Part shown: positions 16,001 through 23,287 of the stretch, in pieces
Layout of the letters: each line of letters starts with the position of its first letter
Numbering within the stretch: position 1 is the stretch's first letter
DNA from: Bacteroidales bacterium UBA1797
GTDB taxonomy: Bacteria > Bacteroidota > Bacteroidia > Bacteroidales > VadinHA17
NCBI GenBank assembly: GCA_002319885.1
Contig: DCFT01000124.1
Span: 26,070-51,478, forward strand
Reading direction: 5' to 3'
Length of the DNA: 25,409 bases
The notes under the pieces: generated by a model
What the model saw: the letters and a program-made list of their open reading frames with translations, nothing else
Databases searched by the model: none
Told to the model about the DNA's origin: nothing
Translations under genes and position numbers: made by a program

Positions 16001-17172
16001 AACACTTTGCCGCTCAATATATAATTACTAATTCAGGACCTCCATTAAAAAGGGCCGTTGTATCTGCTGAAGATGATGGAACGATAATCAGTATCGAAGA
16101 CACCGGAGGAGAACTTAGTGAAAAACATTCCACGGAATTTTACAATGGAATAATAATTCCCGGTTTTGTCAATTGTCATTGTCACCTGGAACTGTCTCAT
16201 ATGAAAAGTCAAATTCCAAAGGAAACAGGGCTGGGAGCGTTTATCGGACAAATCAGAAACACCAGGAATGACGATAAAGATACTATAACCACCTCCGCAT
16301 TTAATGCCGATAAGGATATGCTAAAGGAAGGAATAGTATTGTGTGCAGATGTCTGTAACACTTCCGGTTCCTTTAAAATAAAAAAAGAGAGCAGCCTGAG
16401 TTATATTAATTTACTTGAAGTTTTTGGTCTTGATCCTGATAAGGCTGAAAAACGAATTAATGACATAATGAAAGTTGCCGAAACCGCAAATGAAATGCGA
16501 CTTCCATATTCTCTTGTCCCACATTCGGCATATTCAATGTCGTTGTCTCTTTTTAGCCTTTTAAAAAATAAAAGCCTGAATAATAAGGTGACTTCAATTC
16601 ATTTCATGGAGTCAGCTGGTGAAGAAGCTTTCCTTAAAAATCAGACTGGTACTCTTATGTCTTCTTACAGAAAAGCAGGATTGTTGCCTTCAAGGCTTGA
16701 AATAGCCAGGTGCCATGCTGATGTAATAAATAATGAGATAACCGGGTCGGGGAACCTTATTCTTGTACACAATCTTTATACAGATAAAGACACCATCGGA
16801 TCAGTAAAGGGCAGGGAAAACTTATACTGGTGTCTGTGCCCTGACTCAAACCTGTATATTGAGAATAAACTACCCCCTGTAAATATGCTTCTTGAGAATG
16901 GATGTACAATCGTTATCGGAACCGACAGTCTTGCTTCAAACAGTAATCTAAGTATTCTTGAGGAGTTAAAAACACTCCAGCTGCATTTCCCCGGTTTGTC
17001 AATCGAAGAACTTATATTGTGGGCAACATTGAATGGTGCAAAGGCTCTGAATGAAGAGGAGAGGTTTGGAAAGATTGAAAAAGGGAAAAAACCCGGACTT
17101 CTGCTGCTTCAGGATATTGACCTGCAGAATATGAAGTTACTGCCTGAGAGTTCTGTATCGAGACTCATTTAA
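15997..17172 (+). CDS. Amidohydrolase-superfamily deaminase (aminofutalosine/SAH deaminase-like)
   Basis: A 391-residue TIM-barrel metal-dependent hydrolase. Metal and catalytic positions are visible: the HxH pair in NCHCHLELSH (H61, H63), H176 in VPHSAYS, H202 with the HxxE glutamate E205 in IHFMESAGEE, and D310 in GTDSLASNSNLSILEE. This arrangement fits the ATZ/TRZ-like branch that includes S-adenosylhomocysteine, cytosine and aminodeoxyfutalosine deaminases. The family match to HP0267-type aminodeoxyfutalosine deaminase (futalosine menaquinone pathway) is possible, but no other mqn gene is in the window, so the substrate is left open. Overlaps the DUF4296 stop by 4 bp, and ends the operon before a repeat-containing gap. 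Confidence 0.8.
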   Translation: MKHFAAQYIITNSGPPLKRAVVSAEDDGTIISIEDTGGELSEKHSTEFYNGIIIPGFVNCHCHLELSHMKSQIPKETGLGAFIGQIRNTRNDDKDTITTSAFNADKDMLKEGIVLCADVCNTSGSFKIKKESSLSYINLLEVFGLDPDKAEKRINDIMKVAETANEMRLPYSLVPHSAYSMSLSLFSLLKNKSLNNKVTSIHFMESAGEEAFLKNQTGTLMSSYRKAGLLPSRLEIARCHADVINNEITGSGNLILVHNLYTDKDTIGSVKGRENLYWCLCPDSNLYIENKLPPVNMLLENGCTIVIGTDSLASNSNLSILEELKTLQLHFPGLSIEELILWATLNGAKALNEEERFGKIEKGKKPGLLLLQDIDLQNMKLLPESSVSRLI

Positions 17173-17215
17173 TTAGCAGACCAAAACATATAATCCTAAT
17201 ACGGTAAAGGATTGT

Positions 17216-17342
17216 GAGATTGCTTCGCTACGCTCGCAATGACTCTATAACTAAGGGTATTTCAGGCAGGGAAAAAAACCAAATGTAAATAAAATCCTTG
17301 GTCATTGCGATGATCCGCCAGTCAGCGGAGACGAACCAATCT
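17216..17342. repeat. Inverted pair of GTCATTGCGA-type dispersed repeats
   Basis: Copy 1 (17216-17243) read on the minus strand begins GTCATTGCGAGCGTAGCGAA; copy 2 (17301-17342) on the + strand begins GTCATTGCGATGATCCGCC and ends GACGAACCAATCT. The cores pair exactly over 10 bp (17234-17243 with 17301-17310), and the outer ends AGATTG and CAATCT also pair, giving a MITE-like inverted structure of about 127 bp. Copy 2 carries an extra small palindrome, TCCGC-CAGTCA-GCGGA (17314-17329). It fills most of the 224-bp gap between the amidohydrolase and radical SAM genes. This core sequence is a widespread intergenic repeat in bacteria (recalled, not searched). Confidence 0.75.
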
Positions 17343-17366
17343 AATGGGATATCCTGCAAATATTGC

Positions 17367-17374
17367 TAATTTTG
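17367..17374 (+). promoter_or_regulatory. Bacteroidetes-type -7 box for the radical SAM/glycosyltransferase pair
   Basis: TAATTTTG matches TAnnTTTG and lies 22 bp before the ATG at 17397, directly after the inverted repeat. No TTTG -33 match at the standard distance. Confidence 0.42.
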
Positions 17375-17396
17375 CACACGGTAAAGGGAAACAATT

Positions 17397-18179
17397 ATGG
17401 CCACATTTCTTTTTGATGAAATAATATTCGGACCGGTTAAAAGCAGGAGGCTTGGTAACTCGCTGGGTATAAATTTACTGCCAACAAAAAATAAAATCTG
17501 TAATTTCAATTGTATCTATTGTGAATGTGGATGGACACACGATACTGAAAAAACAGACAAACGTTTGCCAAATCGCGAAGAAGTTTATGCCGCCCTTGAT
17601 CACAAACTGGCTGATCTGAAAAATAAGAACCTTGCTCCCGATGTAATTACCTACGCCGGGAACGGGGAACCTACTCTTCACCCCGATTTCTCCGGAATAA
17701 TTGATGACAGCATATCTTTAAGAAATAAGTATTTTCCCCTGGCCAGAATCGCTGTGTTGTCGAATGCAACTACAATTTCAAATCCTTCTGTAAGAGCAGC
17801 TTTAATAAAAGTTGATCAGAACATTCTTAAACTTGACTCAGCATTTGATTCCACCATTAAATTACATAACCAACCTCGGGTACCTGTTAGCGTTGAAGAG
17901 CTTATAAAAAATCTCAAAAGTTTTAATGGAAAGGTAATAATACAGACACTTTTCCTTCGAGGGACTCATAACGGGAAACAAATTGATAATACATCTCCCA
18001 CTGAAATCAATGCATGGCTGAAGGCGATTAAAACGATAAATCCTTCTGAAGTAATGATCTATACAATTTCAAGAGATACACCGGAGGGTGGGAAATTAGA
18101 GAAAGTACCTCTGAAGGAACTGAAAGATATAGCGGCAAAAGTACAATCCATGGGTATCAAGACAAAGGTCTCAGGTTAA
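17397..18179 (+). CDS. Radical SAM protein, COG0731-like
   Basis: A 260-residue radical SAM enzyme. The [4Fe-4S] cluster motif is C35-x3-C39-x2-C42 (ICNFNCIYCEC), with an extra cysteine at 44. Downstream motifs include YAGNGEPTLHPDF (the GGE-like SAM-binding region), VLSNATT and the conserved basic and hydrophobic blocks. The start LFDEIIFGPVKSRRLGNSLG is typical of the small COG0731 Fe-S oxidoreductases related to the wyosine-synthesis TYW1 core. Substrate unknown; the length fits a stand-alone catalytic core without accessory SPASM or flavodoxin domains. The next gene begins two bases after its stop. Confidence 0.87.
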   Translation: MATFLFDEIIFGPVKSRRLGNSLGINLLPTKNKICNFNCIYCECGWTHDTEKTDKRLPNREEVYAALDHKLADLKNKNLAPDVITYAGNGEPTLHPDFSGIIDDSISLRNKYFPLARIAVLSNATTISNPSVRAALIKVDQNILKLDSAFDSTIKLHNQPRVPVSVEELIKNLKSFNGKVIIQTLFLRGTHNGKQIDNTSPTEINAWLKAIKTINPSEVMIYTISRDTPEGGKLEKVPLKELKDIAAKVQSMGIKTKVSG

Positions 18180-18181
18180 AA

Positions 18182-19291
18182 TTGAACAAAAATCACAACA
18201 TACTTATTTGTCCGCTAGAATGGGGATTGGGTCATGCGGCCAGGATGATCCCTGTGGCAAGTATCCTTCGGGAGAAAAATTATAATGTCATTATAGCTTC
18301 CGGGGAAGAACATCTTTCACTCTTCCGGAATGAACTACCCGGTTTAACATATATAAATTTTTCTGGCTTCAAACCCCGCTATTCAAAAATACTTCCGCAA
18401 TATCTTTCCCTTTTCCTTAAAATTCCGGTACTTCTGTACCACATACTTGCAGAACATTATAAGATAAAGAAAATAATTGCAGAATATGATGTTGATATCA
18501 TTATCAGCGATAACAGGTTCGGGTTATGGAACAGGAAGATAACGACAGTATACGTAACTCATATGCCTCTTATCCCATTTCCGCCTTCTCTGAAATTCTT
18601 TGAACCTGTAGGAATATTCTTGCAGAGGCAGATCATTAAAAAATACTCATTTTGTTTCATTCCCGATCTGCCTGGTGATCTGAATCTATCCGGCAGGTTA
18701 GCTCATGGCTTCAAACTACCCGATAATGTAAGGTATATAGGAATTCTATCAAGATTTGCTGATCATTTGGATTCCATCGATGAAAATAACGTTAAATTCC
18801 GTCATAACACGGTAATCCTTTCAGGCCCGGAACCGCAGAGAGAAATTTTTAAACAGAAAATTGTAGCACTTCTTAAAAACAGGGAGCCTGTTACAATTAT
18901 ATTTGAAGGAAAACCGGGGAATAGAGGTGAAATTGCAAGGAATGGAAACATTACTTTTTATAATCACCTGCCAGCCAGACGTATGAAAGAAATGATCTTA
19001 AGCAGCGACAGTATCATTACAAGAGCCGGATATACTACTATTATGGAGCTCGTCAGCCTGAACTGCACTGCTTTGATAATTCCAACGTCTGGTCAGACCG
19101 AACAGGAATACCTTGCAGAATACCTTTCTGAAAAAGGATGGTTTCGTACTGTCTCCCAGGATGAAATTAAGGAAGGATTAATACTCCGGAATGATAAACC
19201 ATTATTGCAGGTTGAGTTAAACAGACAAAGCAGTATTCTGTTAAATGATGCTCTGAAGGAGCTCTTAGAAAAAATACATAAAAAGAGTTAA
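18182..19291 (+). CDS. MurG-like glycosyltransferase (GT28/GT-B type)
   Basis: A 369-residue GT-B fold glycosyltransferase. The N-terminal domain has the motif WGLGHA at residues 14-19, as found in a Bacteroidetes-wide family of GT28-like enzymes, and the C-terminal domain has FEGKPGNRG and the acceptor/sugar-nucleotide segment SDSIITRAGYTTIMEL with TSGQTEQEYLAEYL, resembling MurG/UGT donor sites. Start is TTG at 18182, two bases after the radical SAM stop; no in-frame ATG or GTG lies nearby, so the start is likely coupled to the upstream gene. Donor and acceptor sugars unknown. The 3' end overlaps the convergent PAP2-like gene by 27 bp. Confidence 0.83.
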   Translation: MNKNHNILICPLEWGLGHAARMIPVASILREKNYNVIIASGEEHLSLFRNELPGLTYINFSGFKPRYSKILPQYLSLFLKIPVLLYHILAEHYKIKKIIAEYDVDIIISDNRFGLWNRKITTVYVTHMPLIPFPPSLKFFEPVGIFLQRQIIKKYSFCFIPDLPGDLNLSGRLAHGFKLPDNVRYIGILSRFADHLDSIDENNVKFRHNTVILSGPEPQREIFKQKIVALLKNREPVTIIFEGKPGNRGEIARNGNITFYNHLPARRMKEMILSSDSIITRAGYTTIMELVSLNCTALIIPTSGQTEQEYLAEYLSEKGWFRTVSQDEIKEGLILRNDKPLLQVELNRQSSILLNDALKELLEKIHKKS

Positions 19292-19897
19292 TCCGAAAAA
19301 TCCGGTTGCCAGACCTATCCAAACCTGTTTCGGACTATGCAGATTGAGTTTCAACCGGGATGAAAGAACCAGTCCCCCTACTAATACAGCTGAAATAAGG
19401 TACCAATCCAAAGGAGTCAGCATCTTATAAGAAAGCGTTATTACCAAACCTATAAGAGCTCCGACACCAACTGAATGAAGTGAAATCTTCCACCATAAAT
19501 TAATAAGAGTAACAATAACCGACAGAAATACGGTAGCAAAAATAAATGACTTAAAAAAGACAGGCATAGGGTAACGGAAGATAATATATGAAGTGACACC
19601 ATAGAGGAGTGTAATAATTATAAGCGGTAAAGTCCTTTCTTTTCTTTCGCTTAAAGTCCAGGAGCTGATGATTCTTCTCTGAATAAAAAAAGGCAATAAA
19701 GAAAGAGGTAACAAAACATTATTAATGAGCATGATAAAAATCAATAACTTCTTCACATTAAAAGGAAGATACCCCAGAAGAGTTGGTGACAGAAAAATGA
19801 TCATCATTCCATAAACAGGCATCAGCAGCGGATGAAAAACAATGGAAATTGTTTTTGCCAGTTTTACCAGTTGATCTTTTGGTTTTTCAGTTTCCAT
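19265..19897 (-). CDS. PAP2-like integral membrane protein
   Basis: A 210-residue multi-pass membrane protein with about six hydrophobic helices. The segment SLHSVGVGALIGL and the later LNLHSPKQVWIGLATGFFG resemble the histidine-bearing catalytic motifs (C2 and C3) of PAP2 phosphatases, with no full C1 motif visible, so it may be a divergent or inactive member. Such proteins act on lipid phosphates such as undecaprenyl pyrophosphate. It is the last of the minus-strand run asnS, rpoN, this gene, 115 bp after rpoN. Its TAA lies inside the 3' end of the opposing glycosyltransferase gene (27-bp overlap). Confidence 0.78.
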   Translation of the reverse strand: METEKPKDQLVKLAKTISIVFHPLLMPVYGMMIIFLSPTLLGYLPFNVKKLLIFIMLINNVLLPLSLLPFFIQRRIISSWTLSERKERTLPLIIITLLYGVTSYIIFRYPMPVFFKSFIFATVFLSVIVTLINLWWKISLHSVGVGALIGLVITLSYKMLTPLDWYLISAVLVGGLVLSSRLKLNLHSPKQVWIGLATGFFGLTLFMYFF

Positions 19898-19966
19898 TGA
19901 GTAATAAATATTTTATTGTAATAACAATTCCTATTTAAGAATTCCTTTTCGATTGAACTCACTCCC

Positions 19967-19996
19967 ATCCCCTCTTTATGAATCGGAGAGTGGGAT
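19967..19996. other. Imperfect hairpin in the rpoN-PAP2 spacer
   Basis: ATCCCCTCT (19967-19975) pairs with AGAGTGGGAT (19987-19996) with one bulged base and an 11-base loop. It lies just after the rpoN stop (on the minus strand) but has no following T-run, so it could be a weak terminator or an RNA-stability element. No promoter with TAnnTTTG form was found between it and the PAP2-like gene. Confidence 0.3.
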
Positions 19997-20012
19997 CTGC
20001 GTGATGAGTACA

Positions 20013-21467
20013 TTAAATCTCTCTCCTTAGTCTTGCAACAGGTATATTAAGTTGTTCACGGTATTTGGCTACAGTCCGGCGAGCTATCTGGTAACCTTTT
20101 TCCTGAAGGATATCTGTCAGACTCTCATCAGTCAAAGGCCGGCGTTTCTGTTCATTTTCAATGCAATCCTGCAGAATACGTTTTATCTCTCTGGTTGATA
20201 CTTCTTCACCGCTATCTGTCTGAAGTCCTTCAGAAAAGAAAAACTTAAGAGGGAATATCCCGAAATGAGTCTGAACAAATTTACTATTGGCTACTCTTGA
20301 GACAGTCGAGATGTCGAGGCCCGTCATTTCAGCCACATCTTTCAGGATCATAGGTTTTAACTTTGTCTCGTCGCCATCGATGAAATAGTCCTGCTGGTAT
20401 TCCAGAATTGCATTCATTGTGAGCAGCAGTGTGTTCTGGCGCTGCTTTATTGCGTCTATAAACCATTTGGCTGAATCGATTTTCTGCTTAACGAATAACA
20501 CAGCATCTTTCATCTCTTTTTTTTGGCTTTTATCCTTGCTGTAAGAATGAAGCATCTCGCTATAAGCCGAGCTTAATCTCAGTTCCGGAAGGTTTTTAGA
20601 ATTCAGATGCAGATCGAAACCATCTTCTAAGAGCTCTAGAATAAAATCGGGGATAATGGGTTGTGAAGTCTTATTGTAAGGATCGCTGTAAACACCTCCC
20701 GGTTTGGGATTAAGCCTTAAAATCTCATCTATTGCAGCTTTTAGTTCATTTTCGGTAATGCCAAGCCTCGAAATGATCTTATCATAATGTCTTTTGGTGA
20801 ATTCTTCAAAATGCGAAGAGAGAATTGTATGGGCCAGTTTCATTGAGGGCAGTGAATTATCGCGTTTCTCGAGTTGCAGTAAAAGACTTTCCCTCAGTGT
20901 TCTTGCGCCAACACCGGCAGGTTCAAGATCCTGTATTATGGCAAGTACCTCTTCAAGTTCACTTTCTGTGGTTTCAACATTCTGAAGGAATGCCAGATCA
21001 TCTACAATGTTTATCAGTTCTCTTCTGAGGTATCCATCCTCATCTATATTTCCTATGATATATTCTCCAAGGATCTTCTGCTTTTCATTAAGATCCCTCA
21101 GGCTAAGCTGAGATTCAAGGTGTTCATGAAAGGAAAATCCCACAGAAAATGGGATCTCGTTCCTCTTTTCATCATCTTTGCTGTAGTTTTTTGCCTGGAG
21201 CCGATACTCCGGAATATCGTCTTCTTCAATATAATCATCGAGCGTAAATTCTTCCTGATCTTTATCACTTTCTTCATACTGTTCATCTTCATTTTCACCA
21301 GGAATATCTTCTTCCTCAGGACCTTCCTCAAGAGCCGGGTTTTCCTCCAATTCTTTCTTAATACGCTGTTCCATCTGCAAGGTAGGAACTTCCAGCAGCT
21401 TGATCATCTGGATCTGCTGAGGTGAAAGTTTCTGAAGCAATTTCTGCTGTAACCTTTGATTTAACAT
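20013..21467 (-). CDS. rpoN: RNA polymerase sigma-54 factor
   Basis: A 484-residue sigma-54. Region I is at the start (LSPQQIQMIKLLEVPTLQME, glutamine- and leucine-rich), region II is the acidic stretch at about 47-85 (EEGPEEEDIPG onward), and the C-terminal DNA-binding part ends with the RpoN box ARRTVAKYRE at residues 462-471. The core-binding region and HTH (IDSAKWFIDAIKQRQNTLL, DISTVSRVANSKFV) are present. It directs polymerase to -24/-12 promoters and needs an AAA+ activator, none of which is in this window. It follows asnS by 39 bp and is probably cotranscribed with it. Two -24/-12-type sites are found in this window (11464 and 23039). Confidence 0.96.
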   Translation of the reverse strand: MLNQRLQQKLLQKLSPQQIQMIKLLEVPTLQMEQRIKKELEENPALEEGPEEEDIPGENEDEQYEESDKDQEEFTLDDYIEEDDIPEYRLQAKNYSKDDEKRNEIPFSVGFSFHEHLESQLSLRDLNEKQKILGEYIIGNIDEDGYLRRELINIVDDLAFLQNVETTESELEEVLAIIQDLEPAGVGARTLRESLLLQLEKRDNSLPSMKLAHTILSSHFEEFTKRHYDKIISRLGITENELKAAIDEILRLNPKPGGVYSDPYNKTSQPIIPDFILELLEDGFDLHLNSKNLPELRLSSAYSEMLHSYSKDKSQKKEMKDAVLFVKQKIDSAKWFIDAIKQRQNTLLLTMNAILEYQQDYFIDGDETKLKPMILKDVAEMTGLDISTVSRVANSKFVQTHFGIFPLKFFFSEGLQTDSGEEVSTREIKRILQDCIENEQKRRPLTDESLTDILQEKGYQIARRTVAKYREQLNIPVARLRREI

Positions 21468-21506
21468 ACCTTTATTCTGAAGTGGTCTCCGAGAGATCCG
21501 TGTTTA

Positions 21507-22895
21507 TTAAAATTCAGCGTTTTTAGGAGTCCTGGGAAATGGTATCACATCGCGTATATTCGACATTCCTGTTACAAACAAAATTAATCTTTCAAACCCA
21601 AGACCGAATCCGCTGTGAGGTGCAGATCCGAATTTCCGTGTATCGAGGTACCACCAGAAATCCTTTTCCTGTAACTTTAATTCTTTTATCCGGTTAAGCA
21701 GTTTGTCATATTGCTCCTCTCTCTGAGAACCACCAATTATTTCCCCGATGCCCGGAAAGAGCACGTCCATAGCTCTTACGGTCTTTCCATCATCATTCTG
21801 TTTCATATAGAATGCTTTTATTTCTTTAGGGTAATCAGTAAGGATTACGGGCCTTTTAAAATGTTCTTCAACCAGATACCTTTCGTGTTCTGCCTGCAGA
21901 TCGCGACCCCAGCCAACCATATACTCCCATTTCCTTCCTGAAGCCAGAAGTATTGAAACTGCTTCAGTATATGTTATTCTTACAAACTCATTTTCAACAA
22001 CAAATTTAAGCCGGTCAAGAAGCGCTTTGTCGATCATGCTATTAAGAAACTCCAGGTCTTCACGGCAGTTTTCAAGGGCATATCTTATAAGGTATTTAAC
22101 AAAATCCTCTGCGAGGTCCATATTATCTTTCAGATCGTAGAATGCCATCTCCGGTTCTATCATCCAGAATTCGGCAAGATGTCTTGGAGTATTAGAATTT
22201 TCCGCCCTGAAAGTCGGCCCGAAGGTGTATATATCACCTAATGAGAGAGCGCCAAGTTCTCCTTCAAGTTGCCCGGAAACAGTCAGGTTTGTTTCTTTTC
22301 CAAAGAAATCGTTATTATAATCAACAGATCCATCTTCATTATGAGGCATATTTTTCAGATCCATTGTTGTGACATGAAACATTTCTCCCGCTCCTTCACA
22401 ATCACTTCCGGTAATAATCGGAGTATGAAGATAGAAGAATCCCTTATCATTAAAATAGTTGTGAATTGCAAAAGCCATTGCATGCCTTATTCTGAAGACA
22501 GCACCAAAAGTATTTGTCCTGAACCGGAGATGTGCATTCTCTCTAAGGAATTCCATTGAATGACCTTTTTTCTGCAAAGGGTAAGTTTCAGCATCGCTTT
22601 TCCCATAAAGTTCAATGGAAGAAGCACTTATTTCAATATTCTGCCCCTGTCCCTGCGATTCAACAAGCTTACCCGTTACAGCTATACATGCTCCGGTCGA
22701 AATATCTTTAAGAAGATTCTCGTCAAACGATGCTGCTTCCACAACAATCTGAATATTGTTAATAGTTGATCCGTCATTCAGAGCAATGAAGAGAATATTT
22801 TTGTTTCCTCTTTTGGTTCTCACCCATCCTTTAACAAGTACTTCTGATCCCAACAAAGGTTTCGATAACAGGCTTTTTACTTTAATTCGTTTCAT
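21507..22895 (-). CDS. asnS: Asparagine--tRNA ligase
   Basis: A 462-residue class IIb synthetase. The N-terminal OB-fold anticodon-binding domain runs to about residue 100 (VLVKGWVRTKRGNKNILFIA), followed by the catalytic domain with motif 2 FRAENSNTPRHLAEFWMIEP and motif 3 GFGLGFERLILFVTGMSNIR near the C-terminus, then RDVIPFPRTP. The PHSGFGLGFER context and the absence of an AspRS insertion domain fit AsnRS. Length is standard. Heads the minus-strand unit asnS-rpoN; its ATG follows a TATTTTTG box at 22936-22929. Confidence 0.95.
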   Translation of the reverse strand: MKRIKVKSLLSKPLLGSEVLVKGWVRTKRGNKNILFIALNDGSTINNIQIVVEAASFDENLLKDISTGACIAVTGKLVESQGQGQNIEISASSIELYGKSDAETYPLQKKGHSMEFLRENAHLRFRTNTFGAVFRIRHAMAFAIHNYFNDKGFFYLHTPIITGSDCEGAGEMFHVTTMDLKNMPHNEDGSVDYNNDFFGKETNLTVSGQLEGELGALSLGDIYTFGPTFRAENSNTPRHLAEFWMIEPEMAFYDLKDNMDLAEDFVKYLIRYALENCREDLEFLNSMIDKALLDRLKFVVENEFVRITYTEAVSILLASGRKWEYMVGWGRDLQAEHERYLVEEHFKRPVILTDYPKEIKAFYMKQNDDGKTVRAMDVLFPGIGEIIGGSQREEQYDKLLNRIKELKLQEKDFWWYLDTRKFGSAPHSGFGLGFERLILFVTGMSNIRDVIPFPRTPKNAEF

Positions 22896-22928
22896 CAGTT
22901 AAATTTAATATCAAAAAAATCAGATTTG

Positions 22929-22936
22929 CAAAAATA
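22929..22936 (-). promoter_or_regulatory. Bacteroidetes-type -7 box for asnS-rpoN
   Basis: Minus strand reads TATTTTTG, matching TAnnTTTG, 33 bp upstream of the asnS ATG. A TTTG on the minus strand lies 14 bp upstream (22954-22951), closer than usual. Confidence 0.4.
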
Positions 22937-23038
22937 TAAAATGTTAGCCGCAAATGCAGAAGATACCGTCATTATTTTGATTTTGCATACATGTAGTCCG
23001 ATTTTTCACGACTAAACCGACCTTCATTCAATTCTTTA

Positions 23039-23054
23039 TGGCACTATTTTTGCT
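23039..23054 (+). promoter_or_regulatory. Sigma-54 (-24/-12) promoter candidate
   Basis: TGGCACTATTTTTGCT has GG (23040-23041) and GC (23052-23053) exactly ten bases apart, and matches TGGCAC-N5-TTGCW at every specified base. Predicted transcription start is about 23065, giving a leader of roughly 220 nt before the universal stress gene at 23288. It points the same way as that gene but a separate housekeeping promoter lies much closer to it. Confidence 0.6.
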
Positions 23055-23228
23055 AATTAGTGGCTTCTTATTCAGTTTATTTGACAGGAAATAGTAATAT
23101 TTAACCTTTAAAAAAGTTATTATATAAATCAATTCTAATAACAAAAAAGGATTAAATTTAGATATTCATTTAAGGTCACTTGAAAATTAATTTATTTACC
23201 CAATACATGGCTTGCCGCAGTAAATTGA

Positions 23229-23259
23229 TTTGAAAAATTGCAAAATCTGAATAACTTTG
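23229..23259 (+). promoter_or_regulatory. Canonical Bacteroidetes housekeeping promoter for the stress gene
   Basis: TTTG (23229-23232), exactly 19 bp, then TAACTTTG (23252-23259). Both elements and the spacer fit the TTTG-N19-TAnnTTTG consensus of the Bacteroidetes primary sigma factor. The ATG at 23288 is 28 bp downstream of the -7 box. Confidence 0.75.
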
Positions 23260-23287
23260 GATATGAATTAGTAAACAATCAGGAACT

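Larger units (their letters stand above)
22896..23287. other. 392-bp divergent regulatory region, no gene seen
   Basis: Between asnS (-) and the universal stress gene (+). It contains the asnS -7 box, a sigma-54-type site (23039), a canonical housekeeping promoter for the stress gene (23229-23259) and AT-rich sequence. A short inverted repeat TAGTC-N11-GACTA (22994-23014) lies just upstream of the sigma-54 site and may bind a regulator (weak). No ORF of credible coding character, tRNA or riboswitch is visible. Confidence 0.6.

Noticed and set aside
17216..17342. CRISPR-like repeat pair
   Set aside because: Only two copies, in inverted orientation, without regular spacers and without cas genes nearby.
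21120..21425. 101-residue + strand frame inside rpoN
   Set aside because: Phe/Ile-rich translation opposite the acidic region of sigma-54, with no independent support.
22896..23287. tRNA, riboswitch or small ORF in the long asnS-usp gap
   Set aside because: No cloverleaf, conserved aptamer-like core or credible reading frame could be seen; only promoter-type signals.
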